Positions 23,840-34,639 of a stretch of DNA of 64,000 nt are shown piece after piece; positions within the stretch are counted from its first letter, which is position 1, and every line of letters begins with the position of its first letter. The notes beneath the pieces were generated by a model, which ran no database searches, was not told the DNA's origin, and saw only the letters and a list, made by a program, of their open reading frames with translations. Made by a program: the position numbers and the translations under genes. The stretch comes from Liolophura sinensis. Lineage: Eukaryota > Mollusca > Polyplacophora > Chitonida > Chitonidae. The DNA lies in assembly GCF_032854445.1 (NCBI RefSeq), contig NC_088295.1:87714644-87778643 (forward strand), written 5' to 3'.

Positions 23840-23959
23840 CTGCACACACTATCCCATTCCCTTTAAAACCAGATTTACAGGTACATCCATAACTTCCCGC
23901 TGTATTGACACAGTCAGCATTATATGAACAGGGTGAAATGCCATCACATTCGTTTCTAT
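23840..23959 (-). CDS. EGF-like domain exon 1 of the receptor 3' block, with a GC donor
   Basis: A 120-nt module exon with acceptor ctcatttccag. It encodes RNECDGISPCSYNADCVN, then TAGSYGCTCKSGFKGNGI and VCA, with six cysteines in EGF order, phase 1 at both ends. By length and phase the exon must end at gtgtgcag, and the intron then begins gcaagtg: a GC-AG intron with otherwise perfect donor context (AG/GCAAGT). No GT donor lies at the expected place. The exon upstream in this gene is uncertain because several EGF exon copies lie at higher coordinates. Confidence 0.88.
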
Positions 23960-24648
23960 CTGGAAATGAGCAAAACTAAGGTTCTAAACTACACGATGAG
24001 TGAATCATACATAGTGTACGTATATTAAATCATTAGTTTTAATCATATGTCCATACACAGGATCATCTTCAGAAATCACACGTTATATACACATTTCAAT
24101 CTGAATCCAACAGATAATCCATGCCAAAATCGTTATGATAAGGTCAGAAGAGCCGCGTATAAGTTGGCTAGGCAGAAAAGATTGAAGACGGGTATGGAAG
24201 ATGACGAGAATAGACTTATTGCGCAAAAAACAGCTGAAGACACAAACATGTCCCCATCTTTCGGCCCATTAGTATATATACATTTATAATCCGGATAGTT
24301 GGCTTTAATCTCGGAAATATTTATAAACTTTAAGAGTTATTTGATCTCTTATGTTTTTGTAGATACATATTACCTTAGTTTTATTCGCAATATTGGTGAT
24401 TTTAGGGCGGTCATGTTGCATTTATACAAATTAAGCTCTGCTCCTCTACTTAGATTTTGGTAGACCTTTATCCAGTCATTCTGGCCAATGATCTGAGACA
24501 TATGCTACCAAAAATTCTTTTGCAAATTGTGGTGAACAAATATTTTTGTCAGTTACTCCTAATATATTTCACCAAGCTGTCCAAATACCATAGTTATTCT
24601 GCATGCTCGAGTGGTTCCCTTACCCTTTCCGCAGAACTGTATTTAACA

Positions 24649-24837
24649 CTACATACGGGTATAGAATAAAAGGGTCATACATAGAAGGCCTATAATGGAA
24701 TAGATTGCTCTCCGAAAATTCAAAGCCTGCTGTCCTAGATCCGTTTTCAGTTCACAGTTGTAGTCTAAATTGATCAGAAAAAATACCATTAGGCACACCG
24801 CCTGTAGACAAACCAAATACCACAGGCTTGTTGTCAC
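24649..24837 (-). pseudogene. degraded copy of the leader-like exon
   Basis: DNA aligns with 30220-30459 over the caggctttgaattttcgg / caggctctgaattcgg region. In the homologous frame it reads FGLSTGGVPNGIFSDQFRL, then a stop, then TENGSRTAGFEF, against FSLLIGGLSVFIVFYSVRL ... ENKFRTAGSEFGE in the better copy. The internal stop and the lost start suggest decay. The 62-codon frame in another register (LVCLQAVCLMVFFL) is hydrophobic by chance. Confidence 0.45.
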
Positions 24838-24994
24838 CTGGGCGGCAGATAAGAAATTTCAGCTATGTATCATACCTTATCTAATTTCATGCAATGAGTT
24901 ATATACCTAAACATGGTGCATTACACGCACACATATAACAGTGTATATAAACCATTTCTATATATGTGTACGTGTAGAAATGTAGCCACCTCAC

Positions 24995-25121
24995 CCACAC
25001 ATACTATGTTAACACTGTTCCATCCGTAACCCGTGAAAAAACTCTTTCCAGCATGTGAATGACACTGGTGAATTCTGACACAGCCTCAAGCCACACAAAA
25101 CCTGGTTGCACTCATTTATAT
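24995..25121 (-). pseudogene. dead EGF exon (module A copy 1)
   Basis: Aligns with the intact exons at 30849-30980 and 36341-36466. The donor is kept (gtgggtgag) but the acceptor is lost (ttgtgtgac in place of ttgtttcag), and indels shift the frame after NECNQVLCGL. The sixth-cysteine end is still recognisable as gtatgtgtgggtgag. It cannot be spliced as an EGF module without other sites. Confidence 0.75.
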
Positions 25122-25600
25122 GTCACACAAACATACAAGACACTCATTGTAAGTATTAACATACAACTTGAAAGCCGTCACAGTAGTTTCTGTTAAACCA
25201 ATTATAATATCGATCAATTAAACCTCTGCCCGAAACAATACCTTATCTTAGCGGCTAAGCATGTAATCTGCAGATACTGGAGCCGCAGTGTTTTTGGCAG
25301 CAGCAAGTCAAAAATGGCGGGAAATAATATGGGCGTCTCAGGTCTGTGTGTGAAATTAACTTACACGGAAACTAAACTCGATTTGTCAGAAACAATCAAA
25401 CGTTTATAATCGGTCAAGACATTTACACATATTGAGTTCGTTTCAAATTCATGATTGCAAGTATATTACTTTAAACACTATGGTGAAATACTGTTCACAA
25501 CATTTTATCGCCAGGTTTAAGGTAACCTCTCTAGCCTCGCACACTGGTTTCCCAGACCCTAACCCTACATGTACGTTACTATAGTGTGAGACTTTAATAC

Positions 25601-28370
25601 ATTGCAACAATGTTGTAAATTGTTGTAAAGCAGTTGCAATCATTTGTATTTTAAGTCAACTTTAGAATCCTGCCATTTTTACCAACTTCCCAGTGCGTGT
25701 GAAATGTTGAATGGTCCAAGATTGCCTACAGGGAACATGTAATTTCTGTCGCCATTTGAGACTGCCCTGAACAGATGTGAGTACACGGATTATACCTAGT
25801 ATGTCCTTTCACACAGTTCTGAGATAGTAATTAGTGTTGGCTGATTAGTGCCTTTCTCCGCCAAAACACATAACAAACCCCTTTGCAGTTTTAATGAAGA
25901 AGAAAACTTTAAAACGTGACACTATAGGCTGAAAAGAGCACACTTTTTTTCCATTCTGCGATTTTTCCTCGCCATACACGTAAAGCCTGAATACGGCAAA
26001 GCTGGCATAAATCCATCCAGAGTCCATCGCTCCTCCATATTTAACACCCTGTAATTTATGCTCGGGGTGCGTTGCCTCTCAGCCAGTGACAGTCGTTCAA
26101 ACTGCCGGCTCGGAACCTGCGTCCACCATTCCGGTTTCCCGATCGTCAAGCGGAAAACGAACTGTACTGTCCGCTACCTTCTGGGAAGAAGAGTTATACC
26201 GGAAATGTACTAACTGCACTTCGGCGGTTTCCAACGGCAATTCTCCTCAATTCTCCCACAGTACACTTCAGGACTAGTTCTTAGGCAAAATGGAGTCGCC
26301 CACAGCGGATTTTAGCGCTGACTTTATTTATAATTTATCACTTGAGGTACATATTAAAATTTTTTATCGCATGCACCTGCGAAGATATGCATGCTCTTTT
26401 AAGTGGTATTTGATTGATATTGAAATTTTCTTCTCCTTTAAGGTTCATGTAGGCTATGATTGGGAAGCTAATCCGCATAACATGGGGTCAAGTCGGCGAG
26501 AGAGAAGTTTAGAGATTTCCAGACCAGTCAAACTTTTATTTTTACTTATTAATTAAAATAAAGGAAGAATCAAGCGACATTTGTTGCAAACCTGTAAATT
26601 CCAAAACTATCTCAAATCATGATAGTGTCAAACAGGCAAGCTAATGACTGCTTCACTGATTGTCTTAAGCGTACTAGCTATACTGCATTATATGGGGAAA
26701 AGTGTTGTCTGTTTACAGATCCAGAAATAGATGTCACAATTAAATCATTAAATGCTTTTCAGTGATAAAGATCAGATTTACAGGTATCTATCTTTAAATG
26801 CAGTAAACTGTTTCGCAAGCCTCACGCACCTGTTGTTTCGTAACAAGATAGTCCAGACATTTTCATTTCTTGTTTTCATAAAATGGTGATCATAAACCAC
26901 ACATGCATCGATTGAACATTGTGTTCGCATGTGTGGAATTGGATACCTTCACACTATGCCCATTGCCAGCTTCATATTACAACCATTTTTAATCATTGTA
27001 TTTGTGTAAGGTTATTCCCATTCCATTTCTTTTTCTGAGAGCGCACAATCACGTGTGCGTAAATGTCTTACAGGTAACTGAAAGCGCACAGAATTCAACA
27101 TTAACCAATAAGATAAACTTATTCTTATTGGCCCGCCCCTTGTAATAGTGAGTCGTCACTGTTGCGAAATTTCTCGCCAAATCTATACCAGCAGACGAGA
27201 GTTTTCACTTGACACACTGTCACGTGGACAGTGATGAGTCTACGCATTTTCTGGAGACTTTGCTTCTGACTTTGTTACAAATCATTTCAGTAGAGCCATC
27301 ATGTGTACATAGAGTCACGCAAATGTATCACAGTAATATCCACGACACAATTTAATCCATTTACCGCGGTAAAAATTGAAAACAATTACCAAAACAACAC
27401 GTGGTCCGATTAGTCTCTGTGGTGATTGACGGGTCCCCAAAACAATGTTGGAACTTCAAAGGCTATATCCAGAGCTGTGCAATGTTGCGATTTGCATGTC
27501 AATACAACTCGGCTGTTTATATTTGATTACCCTCAGACAGTTCTAAACTGACATCTCCTCACCGAAATTTACACAGACTCAATACTGTTGTTAGATTATT
27601 AGGGCCTACATTTGTAAAGTGTGAACACGCAGATCTATGTATGTTCTGATGCAAACAAACTGGGTGAAAATAGATTTTCTGATGACAGCAAACCTGTAAT
27701 GCCGAGCCTAATTTCGATAAGTAAGAGCAGTATTCAGTGGTTATGTTAGACAATGTTTTGTTTAAGGTAAAAAAACCAGTTTTGCATGATCGCCAAAAGA
27801 CGCCCCCTCCCCTTTTTCTTTCTACCCTGTCACCCTCTTACAATGCTCTGCCCAGGTTTACCCACCTGTGTTTTAGGCGACATTTTCTCGTTAAATCGTG
27901 AGTACAGACCGAATAGGTATATTTCAAATTATGATTCATTTGTTTCTCTTTTTGTAAGCCAAAACAACTGAGACCTATTTTCAGTCAATCAATATATTTT
28001 TAAACAAGAGTAAAATATTTTAATTCCGGTGCGATCCCGACAACATAAAATTTTTGCTCGATTTTCGTGGCGTATTCATACATATACAGGCCTCAGCGGT
28101 TCGTTGAAAATTGCTTCAGATTGACCACTTATTGGGTGTCTCCACTGTAAAGGGCTGCAAATTATGTGTAAAGTTATGTGTTGACTGTCATTAAAACCTT
28201 GGCGCCCCAGTTGTCAAGGTCGAGTGTCAAGTTACCATATGTGAGACGAGGCTTCCATGTTGAGTTAGCCCTGAAAACGATTACCCATTCCTCCATTTCA
28301 CACCCCCAACGCTAGTAGGAGCGCCCCTGTGGTAAGGCTGCAAATCCTGTCCGAAAATTTGGAAGAATTA
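25601..28370. other. no confirmed gene; contains a CpG-richer patch with a possible first exon
   Basis: Mostly AT-rich intron or intergenic sequence. At 26040-26290 the base composition changes (many CG dinucleotides), followed by aggcaaaATGGAGTCGCCC, a strong start context on the plus strand. The 88-codon frame 26290-26556 reads MESPTADFSADFIYNLSLE and later VHVGYDWEANPHNMGSSRRE. Part of this tract (about 25750-26540) occurs in reverse orientation at 34640-34874. I do not recognise the product. Confidence 0.35.
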
Positions 28371-29365
28371 CGGTACCCATCAGAACTGTCATCATTACAG
28401 CCGTAGTTAACTCACTCAAACACTCCCCGTTAGTCAGCGTGATCCGTGTATAACCATCAGGACAGACATCACTACAGTGGTAGATAACTCACTCCCGGAC
28501 TCTATGTTAATCAGTGTAAACCCTACATTACAGTCATCACTACATTGGTAGATAGCTCACCCACACACTCTATGTTAGTCAGTGTTATCAGTGTATACCC
28601 ATAAGTACAGTCATCACCACAGTGGTAGATAACTCACCCACACACTCCATGTTAGCCAGTGTAAACCCTATAGAACAGTCATCACTACACTGGTAGATAG
28701 CTCACCCACACACTCTATGTTAGTCAGTGTTATCAATGTATACCCATAAGTACAGTCAATCATTACAGTGGTAGATAGATCACCCACACACTCTATGTTA
28801 AGTCAGTGTTATCAGTGTATACCCATAAGTACAGTCATCACTACACTGGTAGATAGCTCACCCACACACTCTATGTTAGTCAGTGTTATCAATGTATACC
28901 CATAAGTACAGTCATCATTACAGTGGTAGATAGATCACCCACACACTCTATGTTAGTCAGTGTTATCAGTGTATACCCATAAGTACAGTCATCACTACAC
29001 TGGTAGATAGCTCATCCCACACACTCTATGTTAGTCAGGTTATCAATGTATACCCATAAGTACAGTCATCATTACAGTGGTAGATAGATCACCCACACAC
29101 TCTATGTTAGTCAGTGTTATCAGTGTATACCCATAAGTACAGTCATCACTACAATGGCAAATAACTCTCCCACACACTCCCTGTTAGTCACCGTATACCC
29201 GTCAGGACAGAATTGACTGCAGCGATAGATAACTCACCACTCACTCCCCGATAGTCAGTGTATGTCCATTAGTACACTTAACTAACAGTGGTAGATAACT
29301 CATCCACACCGGCGCCGATAGTCAGTGTAATCAGTGTTTACCCACTAGGACAGTGTTTGGTTAAG
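28371..29365. repeat. 77-bp tandem array made from the 3' half of an EGF exon
   Basis: About 12 units of 77 bp (start cacactctatgttagtcagt on the plus strand). Read on the minus strand each unit is CSDDCTYGYTLITLTNIEC + VG followed by a donor, gtgag. These are cysteines 4-6 of an EGF module with the same phase-1 end as the intact exons (compare SYRC...EC..GYT...GACVG/gtgag at 30849-30980). Two edge units look most gene-like: about 29160-29235 (YRCSQFCPDGYTVTNRECVG) and about 28400-28470 (YHCSDVCPDGYTRITLTNGE). Units vary by small indels. Because 77 is not a multiple of three, there is no long frame. Confidence 0.88.
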
Positions 29366-29707
29366 TTTTCTGCCGATGTAGTTATGATTCTTCATGAGGT
29401 AGCAATATTTTAGCCATATCGTAACAATGTTCTTTATATATGTACACGTATTCAATTATTGTTTCCCTTGTATCAGATATCATATAATTCGTTGATAATA
29501 CAATCGTTTCATTGGCTCACAACAGCCCACGTTAGTTAGCTGGGTTCTTAAACCAGATAACTGATAATCTTTAATCATCACTGATTTTGAAGTCATCACT
29601 TATGACTTAATATTAAGAAGTATGGAATGAGTACATTTCGTCTCAAAAGACATAGAAACGTCTATACACGTTCCATTATCCTTTGCCCACATACGGTAAT
29701 CTTGTAT

Positions 29708-30025
29708 TGAGTGAGTGAGTGCTTATGGCTTAACGTCGTATTTAACATTTTTTCAGTCATATGACGACAAGGGAGTCCTTAGAGTGCATTTATCTGCAAC
29801 GTGCCTCCTTGTTGCAGGACGGATTTCCATTTCACTGAGACGACTTACCGAAGGCAAGTTAGCCTGCCCACCTGAGTCATTATTACTGATATGAGTCAAC
29901 GAGTCTTTGCCCTAACCCCTTCATGCTAAACGCCAAGCGAGAAAGCTGCAACTTTCTTCTTTAAGGCCTTAAAGGATTGACCCTGACCCTTCCGCCCCCG
30001 AAAAGGACCCTCTACTAACAGACCC
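29708..30025 (-). mobile_element. second-family tRNA-SINE (module B copy 1)
   Basis: Starts gagtgagtgagtgcttatgg + cttaacgtcgtatttaac, continues ttttcagtcatatgacgaca, gtgcctccttgttgcaggac, atgctaaacgccaagcgaga, and ends ggattgaccctgacccttcc + gcccccgaaaaggaccctct. The minus strand of the last part has a B-box-like ggtcaatcc. A matching copy at 35228-35545 shows it was present before module B duplicated. Confidence 0.75.
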
Positions 30026-30219
30026 ATCGGAGCCGGTAAATACTGTATGGGATATCACGTTGACCTCATCTGTTATGCTTTTTTAAGCTATCCAAATCTC
30101 ACTTTCCACACCATCACTTCATCTAGTAAGAGGATACAATATACTCTAATTCTTTAAATGTTACATCGCTTCTCTCAGACATTTATATGTATCGGACCAC
30201 CAGTTTTTCTTGACACATT

Positions 30220-30459
30220 TCATAAGGCAGTCCACATGCATGCAATATAAATATTCTGTTCGAACGGTCCCTTTATATCCTTCACATAGAACTGACTTGT
30301 CACTGCATGGGATTGAAATGAGGGGATCATATCAAATGATGTAGATAGTTCTCCGAATTCAGAGCCTGCTGTCCTAAATTTGTTCTCAAACCCTTGCTGC
30401 AGTCTGACTGAATAGAAAACTATAAAAACAGACAGCCCGCCTATTAATAAACTGAACAT
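30220..30459 (-). CDS. possible leader exon with signal-peptide-like start
   Basis: A frame starting at ATG (30457-30459) reads MFSLLIGGLSVFIVFYSVRL, a hydrophobic stretch like a signal peptide or anchor, then QQGFENKFRTAGSEFGELST. A different frame over the 3' part reads CSDKSVLCEGYKGTV and YCMHVDCLMKCVKKNWW, a cysteine-rich segment that recalls PAN/apple-like modules. The two frames do not join in this copy without an intron or a frameshift. The same start and most residues recur in the copy at 35740-35970, which has a stop after FDRISSV. This may be a first exon of an EGF-receptor paralogue, or a decayed one. Confidence 0.35.
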   Translation of the reverse strand: MFSLLIGGLSVFIVFYSVRLQQGFENKFRTAGSEFGELSTSFDMIPSFQSHAVTSQFYVKDIKGPFEQNIYIACMWTAL

Positions 30460-30848
30460 CGTATCTTATTGTACGGTTTGTCACAAGGGCAGCAAATTTG
30501 CGATTATCGCCTATGTGTAATGTTATATTTCATTTCACACATTTGTGTATCATGGCTAAACATAAGGTATTATAAATGCTGTGGGGAAACTGTGCCCCAT
30601 GCACCCCGAAATACTCCTGCATGAATTATTGCTATACTGAAGAATTATGCAGCGTTAAAGAGACATGAATTGATAAAGAGTAAAAAAATGTCTTTAGGCA
30701 AGTGCAACCTGGATATATGTAACACTGCAAGGAAAACCTAACAGTAAACTATTTCTATGTAGGAGTCAACCATTTCTATGTAGGAGTCATATTTTTCTAT
30801 GTCGGAGTCAATCATTGTAATATACCTGTGGGAATGTAGCCAACTCAC

Positions 30849-30980
30849 CCACACACGCTCCGTTACCACTGTTCCATCTGTATGTGTAACCCATGATACA
30901 CTCAGGCAGACATCTGTATGACCCTTGAGTATTCTGACACTTTCTGAGGTAACACGGATTCCGGTTGCACTCATCTATAT
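30849..30980 (-). CDS. intact EGF-like domain exon (module B copy 1)
   Basis: A 132-nt exon, phase 1-1, acceptor cgttgtttcag, donor gtgtgg/gtgagt. It encodes IDECNRNPCYLRKCQN, then TQGSYRCLPECIMGYTYRWN and SGNGACVG, with six cysteines. It is a diverged EGF type: cysteines 4 and 5 are separated by CLPEC instead of CTC. It is two codons longer than its duplicate at 36341-36466. It may be a 5' exon of the receptor that ends at 15185, or of a tandem paralogue. Confidence 0.85.
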
Positions 30981-31173
30981 CTGAAACAACGTAACACACA
31001 GGACATTAATTGTAATGGGTAACATACAACCTGGCCCATTATTGTACGGGTAAATCAGACCGACAAGGGTTTGTTGGCAAAACCACCCTTCATGCCAACA
31101 ACTGAAATCTTTTAATTAATTTACGCCATTAAATTGTCGAATTAAATACATACATCCATTGTGAATTCATAAA

Positions 31174-31227
31174 GGAGTGAGTGCTTGGGGTTTAACGTCC
31201 TACTCAACAATTTTTCAGTCATATGAC
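31174..31227. mobile_element. 54-bp SINE-2 fragment with target-site duplication
   Basis: The insert ggagtgagtgcttggggttt + aacgtcctactcaacaattt + ttcagtcatatgac is flanked by an exact 11-bp repeat, gaattcataaa (31163-31173 and 31228-31238). The paralogous site in module B copy 2 (about 36650-36665) holds a single caattcataaa, i.e. the empty site. The insertion is therefore younger than the module B duplication. Confidence 0.85.
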
Positions 31228-32631
31228 GAATTCATAAACGATACATTATGGGTATTTATATTCAGTTAAAGATTGCAGTTATTAAAAACAATCGATGATA
31301 CATGCTTACTCAGCAAAATATTATAATACTATCTTGGATATGATAAAAGTGTTGAGTAGATTAAATGTATAAACACTTCAAACTCAACGTCAGCCACTTA
31401 TCTGAAATGCTTGGTATCGAAAATTGCTATTGTTGTACAAATCTACAAATCAATCATGGGTTGGAATTTTTCATAAATTATGTAAATGTTATCATTTAGG
31501 TAACGTTAAACACGCTATGCCACGGAGTTTTGTCAAAAAATCCACATTGGCTAATTAAATGATTTTTTTCTGTATTTACCAAGGATAACTGGAATTAATT
31601 GCTTTCGGTACATAATCAGGCTCCTACCTGTACTATATATAGTGTTAAAATGAAAAAGTTGTAATGCGACCAGTTTTATAATGTTTAGAACTTTTTATCG
31701 ACTTTTTATCGACTTTAAAAGCACACATATTAAATGTCTACCAAAATTAAATTAGCGGAACACTGTCTAATTTGCATAAATCTACTAAAGTACAATTTGG
31801 GACTAAGAACTGAGAAATTTAATATCAACATTCTAATTAGCCAATATTTATGAATGCCTTAAGAATTCTGAATATGTGTTCTACAGAATATAGAGTGATA
31901 TTTACCCACACATATAACCTGATATAACCTTATGGTCGATAAAGTTTCATACTTACATGTACAAGACACGTTGTTTGTGTGTGAAAATCACCATTACTAT
32001 TGTCAGACAATATTATAACAAGAATCTTAACTTGAATGAAACACTTTTTCTGAGCAAACTAAATCCCCCCCCCCCCGTTTTCTGAAGTAAGTATATTCTC
32101 CCCAGAACGCAACATTATCATTGCAGGAAACCATAACCATCCGTAACCAAATATAAGGACGGGTTTTAAATGCAAAATGAACAAAAAACATCTTAAACAT
32201 CAAGTATCAAGTATCTATTTCTTATGACATAGGCCAATGACTTTTTTAAACATAATTACAGAATTGTTAGGGACGATGTCAGATAATTAAATATAGTGTC
32301 AACTAAAGACAAAGACTATTCAGTACAGGTTAAGCAAGCTCGTCCCTTTCCGGCGCCCAGGACGAGTCCATACAAGACCATACAATCCAATAACCTATTT
32401 ATTATACACCCACTTGTCAAAAACGTAAGTAGATAAGCTCGTACGCTAAACAAATTGGGTAAAACAGTGCTAATTATTTCATATCGCGTAACAATAGCGG
32501 ATAACCGGTTGCGGATGAATATGGAATACTGAATGCAGCACTTTCATTGGCTGACGGAAAACTGGGTCACGCGCATGTGGCCGAAGCGGTATTTTACAAA
32601 CAGAAGTGTAAAGAAAAGGACTGCAGACGTT

Positions 32632-32990
32632 TCAGTGAAAATCAAAAGTACAGTTATTGAAAACTGCGCCACTGAACAGACTAGCGTAATCTTTACAGGA
32701 TGAGGACGAAAGAGAAGTAGAGTTTGCTGAGAAAGTTAGCTGATTATCCTTGGGATTAGCGGAAGTTGATGACATCGGAGTCGTGAAAACTTCGTTTATG
32801 TGCACTTGAACTGACCGGCCAGGGAGTGGAAGCGCGGGAGATGGTTGACTGAAGGCGCGATTGCCCTGAAGTAAACTCGACATGTGATCTAATTTAGAAT
32901 CATACTCCTGGATGCTAGCAAGGGATTTGTGTCCGGTGACCTGCACAAGTTTATGTGGGGCGACGCCAGAGTCCGTACAGATTTGCAAAT
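32632..32990 (-). pseudogene. C-terminal piece of a tyrosine recombinase (Crypton-like)
   Basis: The minus-strand frame reads TDSGVAPHKLVQVTGHKSLA + SIQEYDSKL, then a long Ser/Pro-rich tail ending LFSGAVFNNCTFDFH. The GHKS...EY spacing fits the final His and the nucleophilic Tyr of tyrosine recombinases. The tail closing with L/F-S-G-A-x-F-x-N-C-T is a feature I associate with animal Crypton elements and their domesticated relatives. The N-terminal catalytic part (first Arg box) is not found upstream (above 32990), so this is a fragment. It lies between modules B1 and A2. Confidence 0.6.
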
Positions 32991-33055
32991 GTCCAATATA
33001 TTAAACATATTAGACAGTTATGTTTACTACATAATATAGTAGGCACTGGACACTT

Positions 33056-34600
33056 AGGTGTATAATAAATACATTTATAATCCGGAAAGTTAGCTTTAAT
33101 CTCGGATAAAAACTTATAAACTATAAGAGTGACTTGATGTCATGTGTTTACGTAGATACATGTTACCTTAGTTTTCAGGGAAAACCTATGTAGGGGTGTA
33201 GACACAAAAAAGACCATATACAATCGTCGAAATTAGAGAAAAATTAAACACCGATCACTGATTAGTGTAGTCGAACAACACAACATACCTATTTTCTTTT
33301 TTCACAAGATTCCAAATAAGATGGGCAAATGAGTAAACAAAATTAACACTGTTAAAATTAAGAAATACCTTTGATTTGAAAGCAGTGGTTTATCTGTGAA
33401 ATGGAATTTTGGGTATACGTTTCTACGGTTTCACATTCCTATGCATCAGTTTGGTGGTACAAAAGAATTATAATTAAATAATTACACTGCAATGCAGCTG
33501 AAAATTGAAATATTAGGGATTTTAGGACGGCCATGCTTCATTTATGCAAATTAGCCCGTGCTCCACTTCTTAGATTTTGGTATTTGTTATTGCATGCTCG
33601 AGTGGTTCCCTTACCCTTTCCGCAGAACTGAGTTAACTGATTTAACTCTACATACGGATATAGAATAAAAGGGTCATATATAGGAGGCCTAGGATGGAAT
33701 AGATTGCTCTCCGAAAATTCAAAGCCTGCTGTCCTAAATCCGTTTTTGATTCACAGTTGAAGTCTAAATTGATCAGAAAAAATACCATTAGGCACACCGC
33801 CTGTAGACAAACCGAATATCATTTGCATGTTGTCACGTGGGCAGCAAATAAGACATTTCGGCTATGTATCATACTATATCTAATTTTATATAATGAGTAA
33901 TATACCTAAACATGGAGTATCACACGCACACATATAACAGTGTATAGAGATCATTTCTATATATGTGAACGTGTACAATTGTAGCCACCTCACCCACTCA
34001 TACTCTGTTAACTCTGTTCCATCTGTAACCCGTGAAAAACTCTTTCCGGCATGTGTATGAGCCTTGAGAATTTCTGACACAGCCTTAAGCCACACAAAAC
34101 CTGGTTGCACTCATTTATATGTCACACAAACATACAAGACATTCATTGTAAGTATTAACATACAACTTGAAAGCCGCCACGGTAGTTTCTGTTAAACCAA
34201 TCATTATATGGGTAAATAAAAAACCTGTGCCCGAAACAATACCTTATCTTAGCGGCTAAGCATGTAATCTGCAGACACTGGAGCCGCAGTGTTTTTGGCA
34301 GCAGCCAGTCAAAAATGGCAGGAAATAATATGAGGGTCTCAAGTCTGTGTGTGAATTTACCTTACACGGAAACTAAACTCGATTTGTCTGAAACAATCAA
34401 CGTTTATAATCCGTCAAAACATTTACACATGTTCAGTTTGTTTCAAATTCATGTTAGCATGTATATTACTTTAACACCTTGGTAAAATACTGTTGACAAT
34501 ATTGTATCGCCGGGTTGAAGGTAACCTCTCTACAGCCCCTGACACTGATTTCCCAGGCCCTAACCCTGCACTTACATGTACGTTACTATAGTGTGCAATA
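33056..34600. repeat. segmental duplication module A, copy 2
   Basis: Collinear with 24240-25600 and, in its first part, with 38150-38790. It runs from gtataataaatacatttata to acatgtacgttactatagtg. It contains a degraded leader-like exon (about 33640-33835) and a dead EGF exon (33994-34120). A stretch present in copy 1 between cttagattttgg and the gcatgctcgagtgg motif is deleted here. Confidence 0.88.
33994..34120 (-). pseudogene. dead EGF exon (module A copy 2)
   Basis: Begins INECNQVLCGLRLCQK on the minus strand, then a one-base insertion in cagaaattctcaagg shifts the frame and a stop follows. The acceptor AG has become AC (ttgtgtgac), as in copy 1, so that loss predates their duplication. 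The donor (gtgggtgag) is kept. Confidence 0.78.
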
Positions 34601-34639
34601 ACTGCCGATTGATTCTTTCTTCATTATAATTCATAAATA

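Larger units (their letters stand above)
24240..25600. repeat. segmental duplication module A, copy 1
   Basis: Shares long collinear similarity with 33060-34600: tatatacatttataatccgg, ctcggaaatatttataaac, gcatgctcgagtggttccct, aggcacaccgcctgtagaca, ttacacgcacacatataaca and the dead EGF exon. The similarity ends in ctaaccctacatgtacgtta + ctatagtgtg. It contains a degraded leader-like exon (24649-24837) and a dead EGF exon (24995-25121). Confidence 0.88.
29370..32332. repeat. segmental duplication module B, copy 1
   Basis: Collinear with 34890-37914 (offset 5,520 at the left edge), starting ctgccgatgtagttatgatt and ending ctatacagtacaggtta or its variant. By eye the two differ by about 3-5% in intron sequence. 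The copy contains a SINE-2 element, a leader-like exon, an intact EGF exon and a 54-bp SINE-2 insertion that is absent from copy 2. Copy 2 carries extra blocks near 37060-37150 and 37555-37722. Confidence 0.95.

Noticed and set aside
24047-24289. 80-codon plus frame with a basic stretch (RYDKVRRAAYKLARQKRLKT)
   Set aside because: The composition is suggestive of coding, but no family is recognised, no splice sites support it, and its right end runs into duplicated module A sequence.
28371-29365. CRISPR-like array (regular repeats of about 77 bp)
   Set aside because: There is no repeat-plus-unique-spacer pattern; the whole unit repeats, it encodes half an EGF module, and the DNA is eukaryotic.
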